Positions 1 to 5,330 of a stretch of 5,583 nucleotides of DNA are shown here, in pieces. How positions within the stretch are numbered: the first letter of the stretch is position 1; each line of letters starts with the position of its first letter. The DNA lies in NCBI GenBank assembly GCA_946186215.1, contig CAMHMM010000137.1, forward strand, positions 1-5,583, written 5' to 3'. The notes beneath the pieces were generated by a model. It made no database searches and was not told the DNA's origin. It was given only the letters and a program-made list of their open reading frames with translations. Origin of the DNA: an uncultured Ruminococcus sp. (lineage in GTDB: Bacteria; Bacillota; Clostridia; Oscillospirales; Ruminococcaceae). Position numbers and translations under genes: made by a program.

Positions 1-271
1 AAGAGGCAAGTCCGGCACATCAGATGCCTCTGCTGAGTATGTTGCAGAGATACGCCGCATATTCGACGAGGAGGATATTATCTGGCAGACGGGTGAGCTT
101 GGCAAGGTAGATCAGGGCGGCGGCGGAACAGTCGCTTCCTACATCGCAAATCTTGATGTTGATACCATAGATATAGGTGTTCCGGTGCTCTGTATGCACG
201 CACCCTTTGAGCTCGTTTCAAAGCTGGATGTATACCAGACCTACAAGGCTTTCGGCGCATTTATCAAGTAA
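1..271 (+). CDS. M18-family zinc aminopeptidase, C-terminal part (5' end outside window)
   Basis: The gene enters from the left edge; the first complete codon starts at position 2 and TAA is at 269-271, giving 89 visible residues. Family M18 enzymes are cytosolic dinuclear-zinc aminopeptidases that remove N-terminal residues from peptides, mainly for peptide turnover. The visible tail has the pattern I recognise for bacterial M18 proteins: GKSGTSDASAE near the start, GKVDQGGGGTVA (visible residues 34-45), and MHAPFELVSK (65-74), in which His66 is the expected last zinc ligand. The protein ends in YKAFGAFIK, a usual M18 end, so the C-terminus looks intact. The main metal-binding and catalytic residues lie upstream and cannot be checked. 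The gene converges on pyrG and is followed 12 nt later by a perfect 13-bp stem-loop. M42 peptidases are a related alternative, but the glycine run and tail fit M18 better. Confidence 0.88.
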   Translation, partial: RGKSGTSDASAEYVAEIRRIFDEEDIIWQTGELGKVDQGGGGTVASYIANLDVDTIDIGVPVLCMHAPFELVSKLDVYQTYKAFGAFIK

Positions 272-283
272 TGATCATATGAA

Positions 284-315
284 AGCGGCTGCATGGCGAA
301 AACCATGCAGCCGCT
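284..315 (+). terminator. Stem-loop terminator after the M18 aminopeptidase gene
   Basis: A perfect 13-bp inverted repeat (284-296 with 303-315) encloses a 6-nt loop, CGAAAA. It starts 12 nt after the aminopeptidase stop codon. The sequence after it on the plus strand (GTTATGTTTGG) is only mildly T-rich, so this is a strong hairpin with a weak U-tract. Read on the minus strand it is followed by TTTC, so it could also act as a backup stop for pyrG transcripts. Confidence 0.7.
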
Positions 316-361
316 GTTATGTTTGGCAGAATAAGGAATAAAGTAATGAAAAGTAATAAAT

Positions 362-394
362 AGTGCCTTCCCCGCGATCTGCGGCGAAGGCACT
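362..394 (-). terminator. Stem-loop terminator after pyrG
   Basis: A 9-bp outer stem (362-370 with 386-394), a C-C mismatch, and a 4-bp inner stem (372-375 with 381-384) close a 5-nt loop. Read on the minus strand it lies 41 nt after the pyrG stop and is followed by ATTTATTACTTTTC, which is T-rich. It is therefore assigned to the serS-pyrG transcript. On the plus strand it is followed by GAATATCATG, without a T run. Confidence 0.7.
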
Positions 395-435
395 GAATAT
401 CATGATAAGATCAAACTATCAGGATGGATCCGGAA

Positions 436-2046
436 TTACTTTTCCGCATTTTCAAGTGAAGCCCTGATAAAGTCTGCAAACAGCTTGTGCGGCTTGTTGG
501 GCCTTGACTTGAACTCGGGGTGGAACTGAACGCCCACGAACCAGGGGTGAACATCTGCGGGAAGCTCAACTATCTCAACAAGTCTTTCATCGGGGGAGAT
601 ACCTGCTATGGTAAGACCGCTTTCGGTCATCTGCTTTCTGTAGGCATTGTTGTATTCCCAACGGTGTCTGTGGCGCTCGTAAATGAGCTCCTCATCGTAG
701 ATGCGCTTGCTGTGTGTGCCCGGTGTGAGCTTGCAGGGATAAAGGCCGAGACGCATCGTACCGCCCTTTTCGGTGACATTCTTCTGATCCTCCATGATGT
801 CGATGACAGGATAGGGAGTATCGCCGAATTCCGTGGAATTAGCACCCTCGAGCCCCAGCACATTGCGCGCGTACTCGATCACGGACATCTGCATACCAAG
901 GCAGATGCCAAACAGCGGGATCTTGTTTTCGCGTGCATATCTGATCGACTCGATCATGCCCTCGATCCCTCTGTCGCCAAAGCCGCCCGGAACGATGATA
1001 CCGTTGCACTTGCCGAGCATTTCAGCTGCATTGGCGCGGGTGATCTCCTCGGAGTTTATCCATTCTATATCAACTTCTGCGTCGTTTACGATACCGCCGT
1101 GGCGAAGTGCCTCGGCAACTGAAAGATATGCGTCGTGGAGCATTACATACTTGCCGACAAGACCGATGGTCACGCGCTTTGTGGCACTGCTCTGGCGCTG
1201 TACCATCTGTGTCCATTCTTCAAGATCGGGCTTTCTGTCCTCGAGTCCGAGGTGATGGCATACCGCTTTTGCAAGTCCCTCATTTTCAAGCCACAGGGGC
1301 ACTTCATAGAGAGAGGGAGCGGTGAGATTCTGTATAACATCCTCGCTGCGGATATTGCAGAACAGTGCGATCTTGTTGCGCATATCCTCGGGGATCTCTT
1401 TTTCGCTGCGGCACACGATGATATTGGGCTGGATGCCGACGGAGAGAAGCTCCTTCGTGGAATGCTGCGTGGGCTTGGATTTGAGCTCTTCTGAGCCTGC
1501 GATATAGGGAACGAGCGTTACATGGATATATACTACATTCTGTCTGCCGGCCTCTGTGCCTACCTGCCTGATAGCTTCAAGGAAGGGAGTGGACTCGATA
1601 TCGCCCACTGTACCGCCGATCTCTGTGATGACAACATCGGTGTTTGTCTCCTTGGCTACCCTGTAGACCTTATCCTTTATCTCGTTGGTGATATGAGGGA
1701 TGACCTGCACGGTGCCGCCGAGATAATCGCCGCGTCTTTCCTTGTTGAGGACTGTCCAGTACACCTTTCCGGTGGTAACATTGGAATTTACGGAAAGGTT
1801 CTCGTCAACGAATCTTTCATAATGACCGAGGTCAAGGTCCGTCTCCGCGCCGTCGTCGGTAACGAATACTTCACCGTGCTGATAGGGAGACATGGTGCCC
1901 GGGTCAACATTTATATAGGGATCGAATTTCTGGAGCGTGACCTTGTAGCCTCTCTGTTTGAGCAGTCTGCCCAGTGAAGCTGCGGTGATACCCTTGCCGA
2001 GGCCTGAAACAACTCCGCCCGTCACAAAAATATATTTGGTCTGCAT
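436..2046 (-). CDS. pyrG: CTP synthase (glutamine-hydrolysing)
   Basis: CTP synthase makes CTP from UTP, ATP and glutamine, the last step of de novo pyrimidine nucleotide synthesis, in the cytosol. The 536-residue length is normal for the family. Residues 1 to about 270 are the amidoligase domain: it opens KYIFVTGGVVSGLGKG (4-19) with the P-loop Lys18, followed by QKFDPYINVDPGTMSP (39-54), Asp72 and the TEIGGTVGDIES region (141-152), whose acidic residues bind Mg-nucleotide in known enzymes. Residues from about 290 form a class I glutamine amidotransferase: VPGGFGDRG (352-360), the nucleophile Cys382 in FGICLGMQ, and His509/Glu511 in QFHPEF. All key residues are present, so it should be active. 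The ATG start has AGGAGG 5 nt upstream. It begins 18 nt after the serS stop with no promoter between, so it is probably co-transcribed with serS. The 5'-GGGC pyrimidine-sensing leader known for Bacillus pyrG is not expected here, because there is no separate leader. Confidence 0.98.
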   Translation of the reverse strand: MQTKYIFVTGGVVSGLGKGITAASLGRLLKQRGYKVTLQKFDPYINVDPGTMSPYQHGEVFVTDDGAETDLDLGHYERFVDENLSVNSNVTTGKVYWTVLNKERRGDYLGGTVQVIPHITNEIKDKVYRVAKETNTDVVITEIGGTVGDIESTPFLEAIRQVGTEAGRQNVVYIHVTLVPYIAGSEELKSKPTQHSTKELLSVGIQPNIIVCRSEKEIPEDMRNKIALFCNIRSEDVIQNLTAPSLYEVPLWLENEGLAKAVCHHLGLEDRKPDLEEWTQMVQRQSSATKRVTIGLVGKYVMLHDAYLSVAEALRHGGIVNDAEVDIEWINSEEITRANAAEMLGKCNGIIVPGGFGDRGIEGMIESIRYARENKIPLFGICLGMQMSVIEYARNVLGLEGANSTEFGDTPYPVIDIMEDQKNVTEKGGTMRLGLYPCKLTPGTHSKRIYDEELIYERHRHRWEYNNAYRKQMTESGLTIAGISPDERLVEIVELPADVHPWFVGVQFHPEFKSRPNKPHKLFADFIRASLENAEK

Positions 2047-2051
2047 AGTGC

Positions 2052-2057
2052 CCTCCT
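2052..2057 (-). promoter_or_regulatory. Ribosome binding site of pyrG
   Basis: AGGAGG on the minus strand, 5 nt before the pyrG ATG and inside the 18-nt serS-pyrG gap. It fixes the pyrG start and supports independent translation initiation within a shared transcript. Confidence 0.88.
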
Positions 2058-2064
2058 GTAGCGG

Positions 2065-3351
2065 TTACTTTGTAACTTCTATCTTTTCCTTGCCGCCCAT
2101 GTACTTTCTGAGGGGCTCGGGGATATTTATGCTTCCGTCCTCGTTTAGATTGTTTTCAAGCAGTGCGATGAGCATTCTCGGAGGAGCAGCCACTGTGTTG
2201 TTGAGGGTGTGTGCAAAATACTTGCCCTTTTCGCCCTTTACCCTGATGCCGAGCCTTCTTGCCTGTGCATCTCCGAGGTTGGAGCAGCTTCCTACTTCAA
2301 AATATTTCTTCTGTCTGGGGCTCCATGCCTCAACATCTATGGATTTTACCTTGAGATCGGCAAGGTCGCCGGAGCAGCACTCGATGGTGCGCACGGGAAC
2401 ATCCATTGAACGGAAGAGCTCGACAGTGTATTTCCACATCTTCTCAAACCAGGCCATGCTGTCCTCGGGCTTGGAGATGACGATCATTTCCTGCTTTTCA
2501 AACTGGTGTATGCGGTAAACGCCTCTTTCCTCCAGTCCGTGAGCACCCTTTTCCTTCCTGAAGCAGGGAGAATAGGATGTGAGCGTCTGGGGAAGATCAG
2601 CCTCGGTCAGCATTGTATCAATGAATTTGCCTATCATGGAATGCTCGCTGGTACCGATAAGGTAGAGATCCTCACCTTCGATCTTATACATCATAGCGTC
2701 CATTTCAGCAAAGCTCATTACACCTGTAACAACGCCCGAACGGATCATGAATGGGGGAATGCAGTAGGTAAAGCCCTTGTCGATCATGAAATCTCTGGCA
2801 TACGCTGTAACTGCGGAATGGAGTCTTGCTATATCGCCCATAAGGTAATAGAAGCCGTTGCCTGCTACCTTTCGTGCGCTGTCAAGGTCTATGCCGTTGA
2901 GACGCTCCATTATATCTGTGTGATAGGGTACCTCAAAATCGGGCACCAGAGGCTCGCCGAAACGCTCGAGCTCAACATTCTCCGAATCATCCTTGCCTAT
3001 CGGTACGGAAGGATCGATAATATTGGGAATGGTCATCATGATCTTCTTGATCTTTTCTGCAAGCACGGGCTCCTGTGCCTCAAGCTCTGCAAGTCTGCCG
3101 GAAAATTCAGCGACCTTTCTCTTGACCTCCTCGGCCTCCTCACGCTTGCCCTGTGCCATGAGACCGCCTATCTGCTTGGAAAGCGAATTCCTCTGAGAAC
3201 GAAGATCATCAGCCTCTTTCTGAGTTGCTCTTGCCTGAGCATCGAGCCCGATCACCTCATCAACAAGACCGATCTTCTGATCCTGAAACTTCTTTTTGAT
3301 ATTCTCTTTTACAATGTCCGGATTTTCACGAAGAAATTTGATATCAAGCAT
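2065..3351 (-). CDS. serS: Seryl-tRNA synthetase
   Basis: Charges tRNA-Ser (and tRNA-Sec where present) with serine using ATP, in the cytosol. The 428 residues match the usual bacterial length. Residues 1 to about 110 are the N-terminal domain: it opens MLDIKFLRENPDIV, and 30-105 is a charged helical hairpin, the coiled-coil arm that contacts the tRNA long variable arm. The class II catalytic core follows, with LIGTSEHSMIG (231-241), motif 2 beginning CFRKEKG (263-269) and ending RIHQFEKQE (280-288), EVGSCSNLGDAQARR (352-366), and motif 3 around HTLNN to LLENN (381-401) with Arg392. Motif 3 differs from the common GSGLAVGRT form. The start is supported by AGAGG 8 nt upstream; a nearer ATG at 3356 is out of frame. 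The gene has its own promoter and leads into pyrG. No T-box leader is visible. Confidence 0.97.
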   Translation of the reverse strand: MLDIKFLRENPDIVKENIKKKFQDQKIGLVDEVIGLDAQARATQKEADDLRSQRNSLSKQIGGLMAQGKREEAEEVKRKVAEFSGRLAELEAQEPVLAEKIKKIMMTIPNIIDPSVPIGKDDSENVELERFGEPLVPDFEVPYHTDIMERLNGIDLDSARKVAGNGFYYLMGDIARLHSAVTAYARDFMIDKGFTYCIPPFMIRSGVVTGVMSFAEMDAMMYKIEGEDLYLIGTSEHSMIGKFIDTMLTEADLPQTLTSYSPCFRKEKGAHGLEERGVYRIHQFEKQEMIVISKPEDSMAWFEKMWKYTVELFRSMDVPVRTIECCSGDLADLKVKSIDVEAWSPRQKKYFEVGSCSNLGDAQARRLGIRVKGEKGKYFAHTLNNTVAAPPRMLIALLENNLNEDGSINIPEPLRKYMGGKEKIEVTK

Positions 3352-3359
3352 CTCATTTA

Positions 3360-3364
3360 CCTCT
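3360..3364 (-). promoter_or_regulatory. Ribosome binding site of serS
   Basis: AGAGG on the minus strand, 8 nt before the ATG at 3351. It decides between that ATG and the out-of-frame ATG 5 nt upstream (3356), which lies too close to the site to be served by it. Confidence 0.7.
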
Positions 3365-3382
3365 TTTGAATAATATACCTTT

Positions 3383-3391
3383 ATTATACCA
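3383..3391 (-). promoter_or_regulatory. Possible second serS promoter (extended -10)
   Basis: TGGTATAAT on the minus strand is a perfect -10 box preceded by the TG of an extended -10 element. No good -35 box lies 17-18 nt upstream. If used, it would give a leader of roughly 25 nt. It could instead be chance in an AT-rich leader, because the full promoter at 3437-3465 already explains serS expression. Confidence 0.4.
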
Positions 3392-3436
3392 TTTTACACC
3401 GTTCAGATCATAGCAGATCTGCAAACAACTCTTTTT

Positions 3437-3465
3437 ATTGTAACATTTTATCGCCCGTTTGTCAA
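3437..3465 (-). promoter_or_regulatory. Housekeeping sigma-factor promoter of serS-pyrG
   Basis: On the minus strand TTGACA (3460-3465) is separated by exactly 17 nt from TACAAT (3437-3442). Transcription would start near 3430, giving a leader of about 80 nt that contains a small CAGATC/GATCTG hairpin (3404-3421). The -35 lies in the loop of a 9-bp inverted repeat (3448-3483) and the spacer overlaps its left arm. Confidence 0.8.
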
Positions 3466-3483
3466 GGGAAAAATGGGCGATAA
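3448..3483 (-). repeat. 9-bp inverted repeat overlapping the serS promoter
   Basis: The arms TTATCGCCC (3448-3456) and GGGCGATAA (3475-3483) are perfectly complementary and flank an 18-nt loop. It is the only notable stem between tsaB and serS, so it may end tsaB transcripts. However, neither strand has a T run after it, which argues against a standard intrinsic terminator. Because it surrounds the serS -35 box, an operator for a dimeric regulator is an equally open explanation. Confidence 0.45.
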
Positions 3484-3517
3484 GCAAATTTAACGATACC
3501 GTAACGAGAAAACAGTG

Positions 3518-4189
3518 TTATTGTTCACTTTTTGACGCGCTGAGATCCTTTTCCGCCTTGGTAGGCTGCAGATAATCGGGGCTGAGCTGAGACGGATCGG
3601 AAAATCCCTGCTGCATTGCGGCAAAGCACAGGCTTGCGGCACTTCTGCGTGAGTAGAGCGGTGAGGCCGTTATGCAGTTTTCGGGCAGGGCGATATTTGC
3701 AGTATCGCCAAGACAGATGTAGCTTTTTCCTGCGGATGCGAGGTGTTCGGTTATACTGTCTGCGCTTCTGATCTGATCTTCACACTGGCGCTCGCCGCCG
3801 CAGAATTCCGCAAAATAGTAGAGATCCTGCCGGGCGTGCATGAATACTGCAGCAGCCGGATCACTGTGAGATGCAGGACAGAGATTGAAGGAAAGTGCTT
3901 CAAGGGCGCTCACTCCCGCACAGGGCTTATCAAGTGCATAGCAGATACCTTGCACTGCGGCGATGCCGATGCGAAGCCCGGTATATGAGCCCGGGCCGCT
4001 TATTGCGGCAAAGCCGTCCACATCGGACAGGGTGTGCCCGGTATGCGAGAGCATCTGCTTTACAAGGGGCAGTATCACCTGGGAATGAGTCCTTTCGGTG
4101 ACGAATGAAAATTCGGCGATAGCTCCGCTCTCGCTGCATAATGCACAGGAGGCAGTGGAATCGCAGGTATCTATTCCGAGAACAAGCAT
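3518..4189 (-). CDS. tsaB: tRNA threonylcarbamoyladenosine biosynthesis protein TsaB
   Basis: TsaB partners TsaD and TsaE in the cytosol to add the threonylcarbamoyl group to A37 of ANN-decoding tRNAs (t6A). It has the ASKHA fold and serves mainly as a scaffold for TsaD. The 223 residues are normal for the family. Visible marks are MLVLGIDTCDSTAS (1-14), THSQVILPLV (34-43), the signature SGPGSYTGLRIG (64-75), VSALEAL (93-99), and a C-terminal YLQPTKAEKD (206-215) resembling the family's Tyr-Leu...Ala-Glu end. I chose the ATG at 4189 because AGGA lies 8 nt upstream. The longer frame to 4243 would overlap the -10 box, and the ATG at 4198 overlaps the ribosome binding site. The gene stands alone, with its own promoter, rather than beside tsaE, rimI or tsaD. 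The protein is cysteine-rich for its size, which I cannot interpret. Confidence 0.92.
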   Translation of the reverse strand: MLVLGIDTCDSTASCALCSESGAIAEFSFVTERTHSQVILPLVKQMLSHTGHTLSDVDGFAAISGPGSYTGLRIGIAAVQGICYALDKPCAGVSALEALSFNLCPASHSDPAAAVFMHARQDLYYFAEFCGGERQCEDQIRSADSITEHLASAGKSYICLGDTANIALPENCITASPLYSRRSAASLCFAAMQQGFSDPSQLSPDYLQPTKAEKDLSASKSEQ

Positions 4190-4197
4190 GAGATCCA

Positions 4198-4201
4198 TCC
4201 T
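4198..4201 (-). promoter_or_regulatory. Ribosome binding site deciding the tsaB start
   Basis: AGGA (within AAAAGGA) on the minus strand, 8 nt before the ATG at 4189. It overlaps the in-frame ATG at 4198, so that codon and the farther upstream frame start cannot be served by it. Confidence 0.65.
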
Positions 4202-4226
4202 TTTCAAGCGTATTGGTACTATAATG

Positions 4227-4256
4227 ATTATAGCAGATTTCATATGCTTATGTCAA
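4227..4256 (-). promoter_or_regulatory. Housekeeping sigma-factor promoter of tsaB
   Basis: On the minus strand TTGACA (4251-4256), an 18-nt spacer and TATAAT (4227-4232) match both consensus boxes exactly. Transcription would begin near 4220, leaving a leader of about 30 nt before the ATG at 4189. The -35 box begins 12 nt beyond the hairpin of repeat copy A, so this promoter is joined to the repeat element. Confidence 0.85.
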
Positions 4257-4378
4257 GCAGTCGGCAAGGCAGGCAGAGCCTGCACCCACCCGTACTTTCT
4301 TTTGTGCGGAGTTGTTTATTTGGGGCTCGGAGCTTTTATACCTGAATATTCTTTTGTCCGAAATTACAGGCAAGGCCG
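4257..4378 (-). repeat. Repeat family copy A (diverged, inverted, upstream of tsaB)
   Basis: The reverse complement of this stretch aligns with the 100-bp tandem units at the right end of the window. Core segment 4289-4330 aligns without gaps over 42 nt with the unit segment 5393-5434; I count about 30 identities by eye. Shared words include ATAAAAGC, CCCAAATAA and TACGGG. The hairpin follows at 4269-4283 (GCAGGC, 3-nt loop, GCCTGC), then CTTGCCG. A second CTTGCC-like word at 4369-4374, 106 nt away, suggests the end of a further unit. The element is oriented toward tsaB and ends next to the tsaB -35 box. The boundaries are approximate. Confidence 0.8.
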
Positions 4379-4549
4379 ATAGCTGTCCGTATGCTATCTT
4401 GTAGGGAACACCCACAGAGACTAAAAATGTTTTTTAGTTCCGACACAAGAACTGTTGTTAGTGCATTCGTCGGATATCAGACAGAACGGCTATATTGTAT
4501 TTGTATCGCCGTTCTCCTTCAGTCGATATTACTGTTGATTTTTAAAGTT
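4379..4549. other. Gene-free, stem-loop-rich stretch between inverted repeat copies A and B
   Basis: No convincing coding frame, tRNA or rRNA is visible. Four stems follow one another: GATAGC/GCTATC (4378-4383 with 4393-4398), ACTAAAAA/TTTTTAGT (4420-4427 with 4431-4438), TCCGAC/GTCGGA (4439-4444 with 4469-4474), and AGAACGGC/GCCGTTCT (4483-4490 with 4508-4515, with an inner ATA/TAT pair after one mismatch). Neither strand shows a good promoter inside. It could be a small structured RNA, leader DNA, or decayed repeat sequence; the evidence does not decide. Confidence 0.35.
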
Positions 4550-4618
4550 CCGAGCCGCGAATGAACGATTCCTTACAAATCAGCATACGGGCAACAGCGG
4601 CGTTTCGCCGCCTTGACA
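4538..4618 (+). repeat. Repeat family copy B (diverged, direct, upstream of the membrane-protein gene)
   Basis: The core 4550-4591 aligns gap-free over 42 nt with copy A (about 30 identities by eye) and with the degenerate copy at 5293-5334 (about 31). It shares CCGAGCCG, CATACGGG and the hairpin. The hairpin here is GCGGCG, TTT, CGCCGC (4597-4611), with base pairs different from those in the tandem units but fully paired. One nucleotide later TTGACA begins, which is the -35 box of the next gene. Left of 4550 the similarity fades within a few bases (TTAAAGTT against ATAAAAGCT). Confidence 0.8.
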
Positions 4619-4641
4619 TATGGCTTTGTGTGTGATATAAT
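4613..4641 (+). promoter_or_regulatory. Housekeeping sigma-factor promoter of the membrane-protein gene
   Basis: TTGACA (4613-4618), a 17-nt spacer and TATAAT (4636-4641) match the consensus in both boxes. Transcription would start near 4648, about 26 nt before the GTG at 4674. The -35 box is the end of repeat copy B: at the same position after the hairpin the tandem units read TTGCCG. Confidence 0.87.
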
Positions 4642-4673
4642 GTCTTAGGTATGAGATCAAGAAAAATGACGGG

Positions 4674-5201
4674 GTGAGCCGATTGGAAGCAAAGAAGAAA
4701 TTTGCGGTGCTGTGTGCGGTTATCGCGGTATTGTGGACTGCTGCGGCATTCGCGTTTCCTATGGAGACATATTCTCTGTTCTTTGCATCCAATGTGGGCA
4801 GTATGCTTTTGCTACTGCTGATGGGCGCAGTGATAACCGGCCCGCTGGTGCTGGCGGCATCCTACGCGATGAAACTCGATATAAAGCTGCTCTTTGCCGT
4901 CTGCATGAATTCTGTGCTGCTCACGGTATTCATAAATCTCTATTCGATATTCCGGTATGACAAGCCATATCTGCTGCTGCTTACCGCATTTGTCCATATT
5001 GCGGCAATGTGCGCACTTTTTATATTTGCTCCGTCCTCCGGGACAAAAGCAAAGAAAAAGAACGGCAAGAGCAAAAAGAAAAACAGCGGCAAGAGCGATG
5101 AAAATCTGCCCAGGATAACTGCGGCCTTCGTCTTTACTATGGTGTCATATTTTTTTTATATGCTCATATTCCATCTGATGATAGATGTGTTCGTCCGCTG
5201 A
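4674..5201 (+). CDS. Five-helix membrane protein of unknown function
   Basis: I do not recognise the family. The 175 residues hold five likely membrane helices at about 8-28, 43-63, 72-92, 98-119 and 148-171. Between helices 4 and 5 is a lysine-rich loop, KAKKKNGKSKKKNSGK (125-140), which by the positive-inside rule should be cytoplasmic. That would put the N-terminus outside if all five helices span, although the basic start (RLEAKKK) favours a cytoplasmic N-terminus, so one segment may not span. No catalytic or transporter motif is visible. The start is uncertain: GTG at 4674 has no clear ribosome binding site, while TTG at 4683 has GGGGTGA 5 nt upstream and would give 172 residues. Starting at a later ATG would remove helix 1. 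The promoter is near-consensus and repeat copy B lies directly upstream. TAT followed by two Phe codons near the end makes a run of eight T. No strong terminator follows. Confidence 0.75.
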   Translation: MSRLEAKKKFAVLCAVIAVLWTAAAFAFPMETYSLFFASNVGSMLLLLLMGAVITGPLVLAASYAMKLDIKLLFAVCMNSVLLTVFINLYSIFRYDKPYLLLLTAFVHIAAMCALFIFAPSSGTKAKKKNGKSKKKNSGKSDENLPRITAAFVFTMVSYFFYMLIFHLMIDVFVR

Positions 5202-5292
5202 AGTGACCGATATTTTGTCGGTGCAGGTATAAAATGCGAAAATTAAAGTTTTACTGCGAATAAGCAGGCAAGAGAATTTCGACACTGTCGAA
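5202..5292. other. Intergenic stretch after the membrane-protein gene with two short hairpins
   Basis: No gene is visible. A 5-bp hairpin, ACCGA/TCGGT (5206-5210 with 5218-5222), begins 4 nt after the stop codon, and TTCGAC/GTCGAA (5278-5283 with 5287-5292) lies just before the degenerate repeat copy. Neither is followed by a T run, so neither is a convincing intrinsic terminator. Confidence 0.4.
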
Positions 5293-5330
5293 CCGAGCCG
5301 TTGATGAGCGTTTTCCTGCAAAATATCATA
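5293..5330 (+). repeat. Repeat family copy C (degenerate unit leading into the tandem array)
   Basis: Starting with CCGAGCCG and running into CATACGGG at 5334, this segment aligns gap-free over 42 nt with copy B (about 31 identities by eye) and less well with the tandem unit. It occupies the position of the last part of a 100-bp unit just before the first exact one, so it looks like an older, diverged unit at the array edge. Confidence 0.7.

Noticed and set aside
520..3369. Several long plus-strand open frames opposite pyrG and serS (up to 287 residues).
   Set aside because: They are antisense to two clearly conserved genes with intact motifs, and they show no recognisable protein.
3352..3517. 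Serine T-box riboswitch upstream of serS.
   Set aside because: The leader from the main promoter is only about 80 nt, and neither a T-box consensus sequence nor an antiterminator/terminator pair is visible.
4190..4243. Longer N-terminus for TsaB (18 extra residues, hydrophobic).
   Set aside because: It would cover the predicted -10 box and transcription start, has no ribosome binding site, and family members begin at the MLVLGIDT-like residues.
4098..4382. Open frame over repeat copy A whose translation resembles frames on the minus strand of the tandem units (shared YLGL-AF-P-Y pattern).
   Set aside because: The similarity follows from the shared nucleotide repeat. Differences fall at all codon positions, and the 100-bp period makes the frame change in every tandem unit, so I do not call a protein family.
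4483..4515. Stem-loop AGAACGGC/GCCGTTCT as an intrinsic terminator.
   Set aside because: No T run follows on either strand and no transcript obviously ends here.
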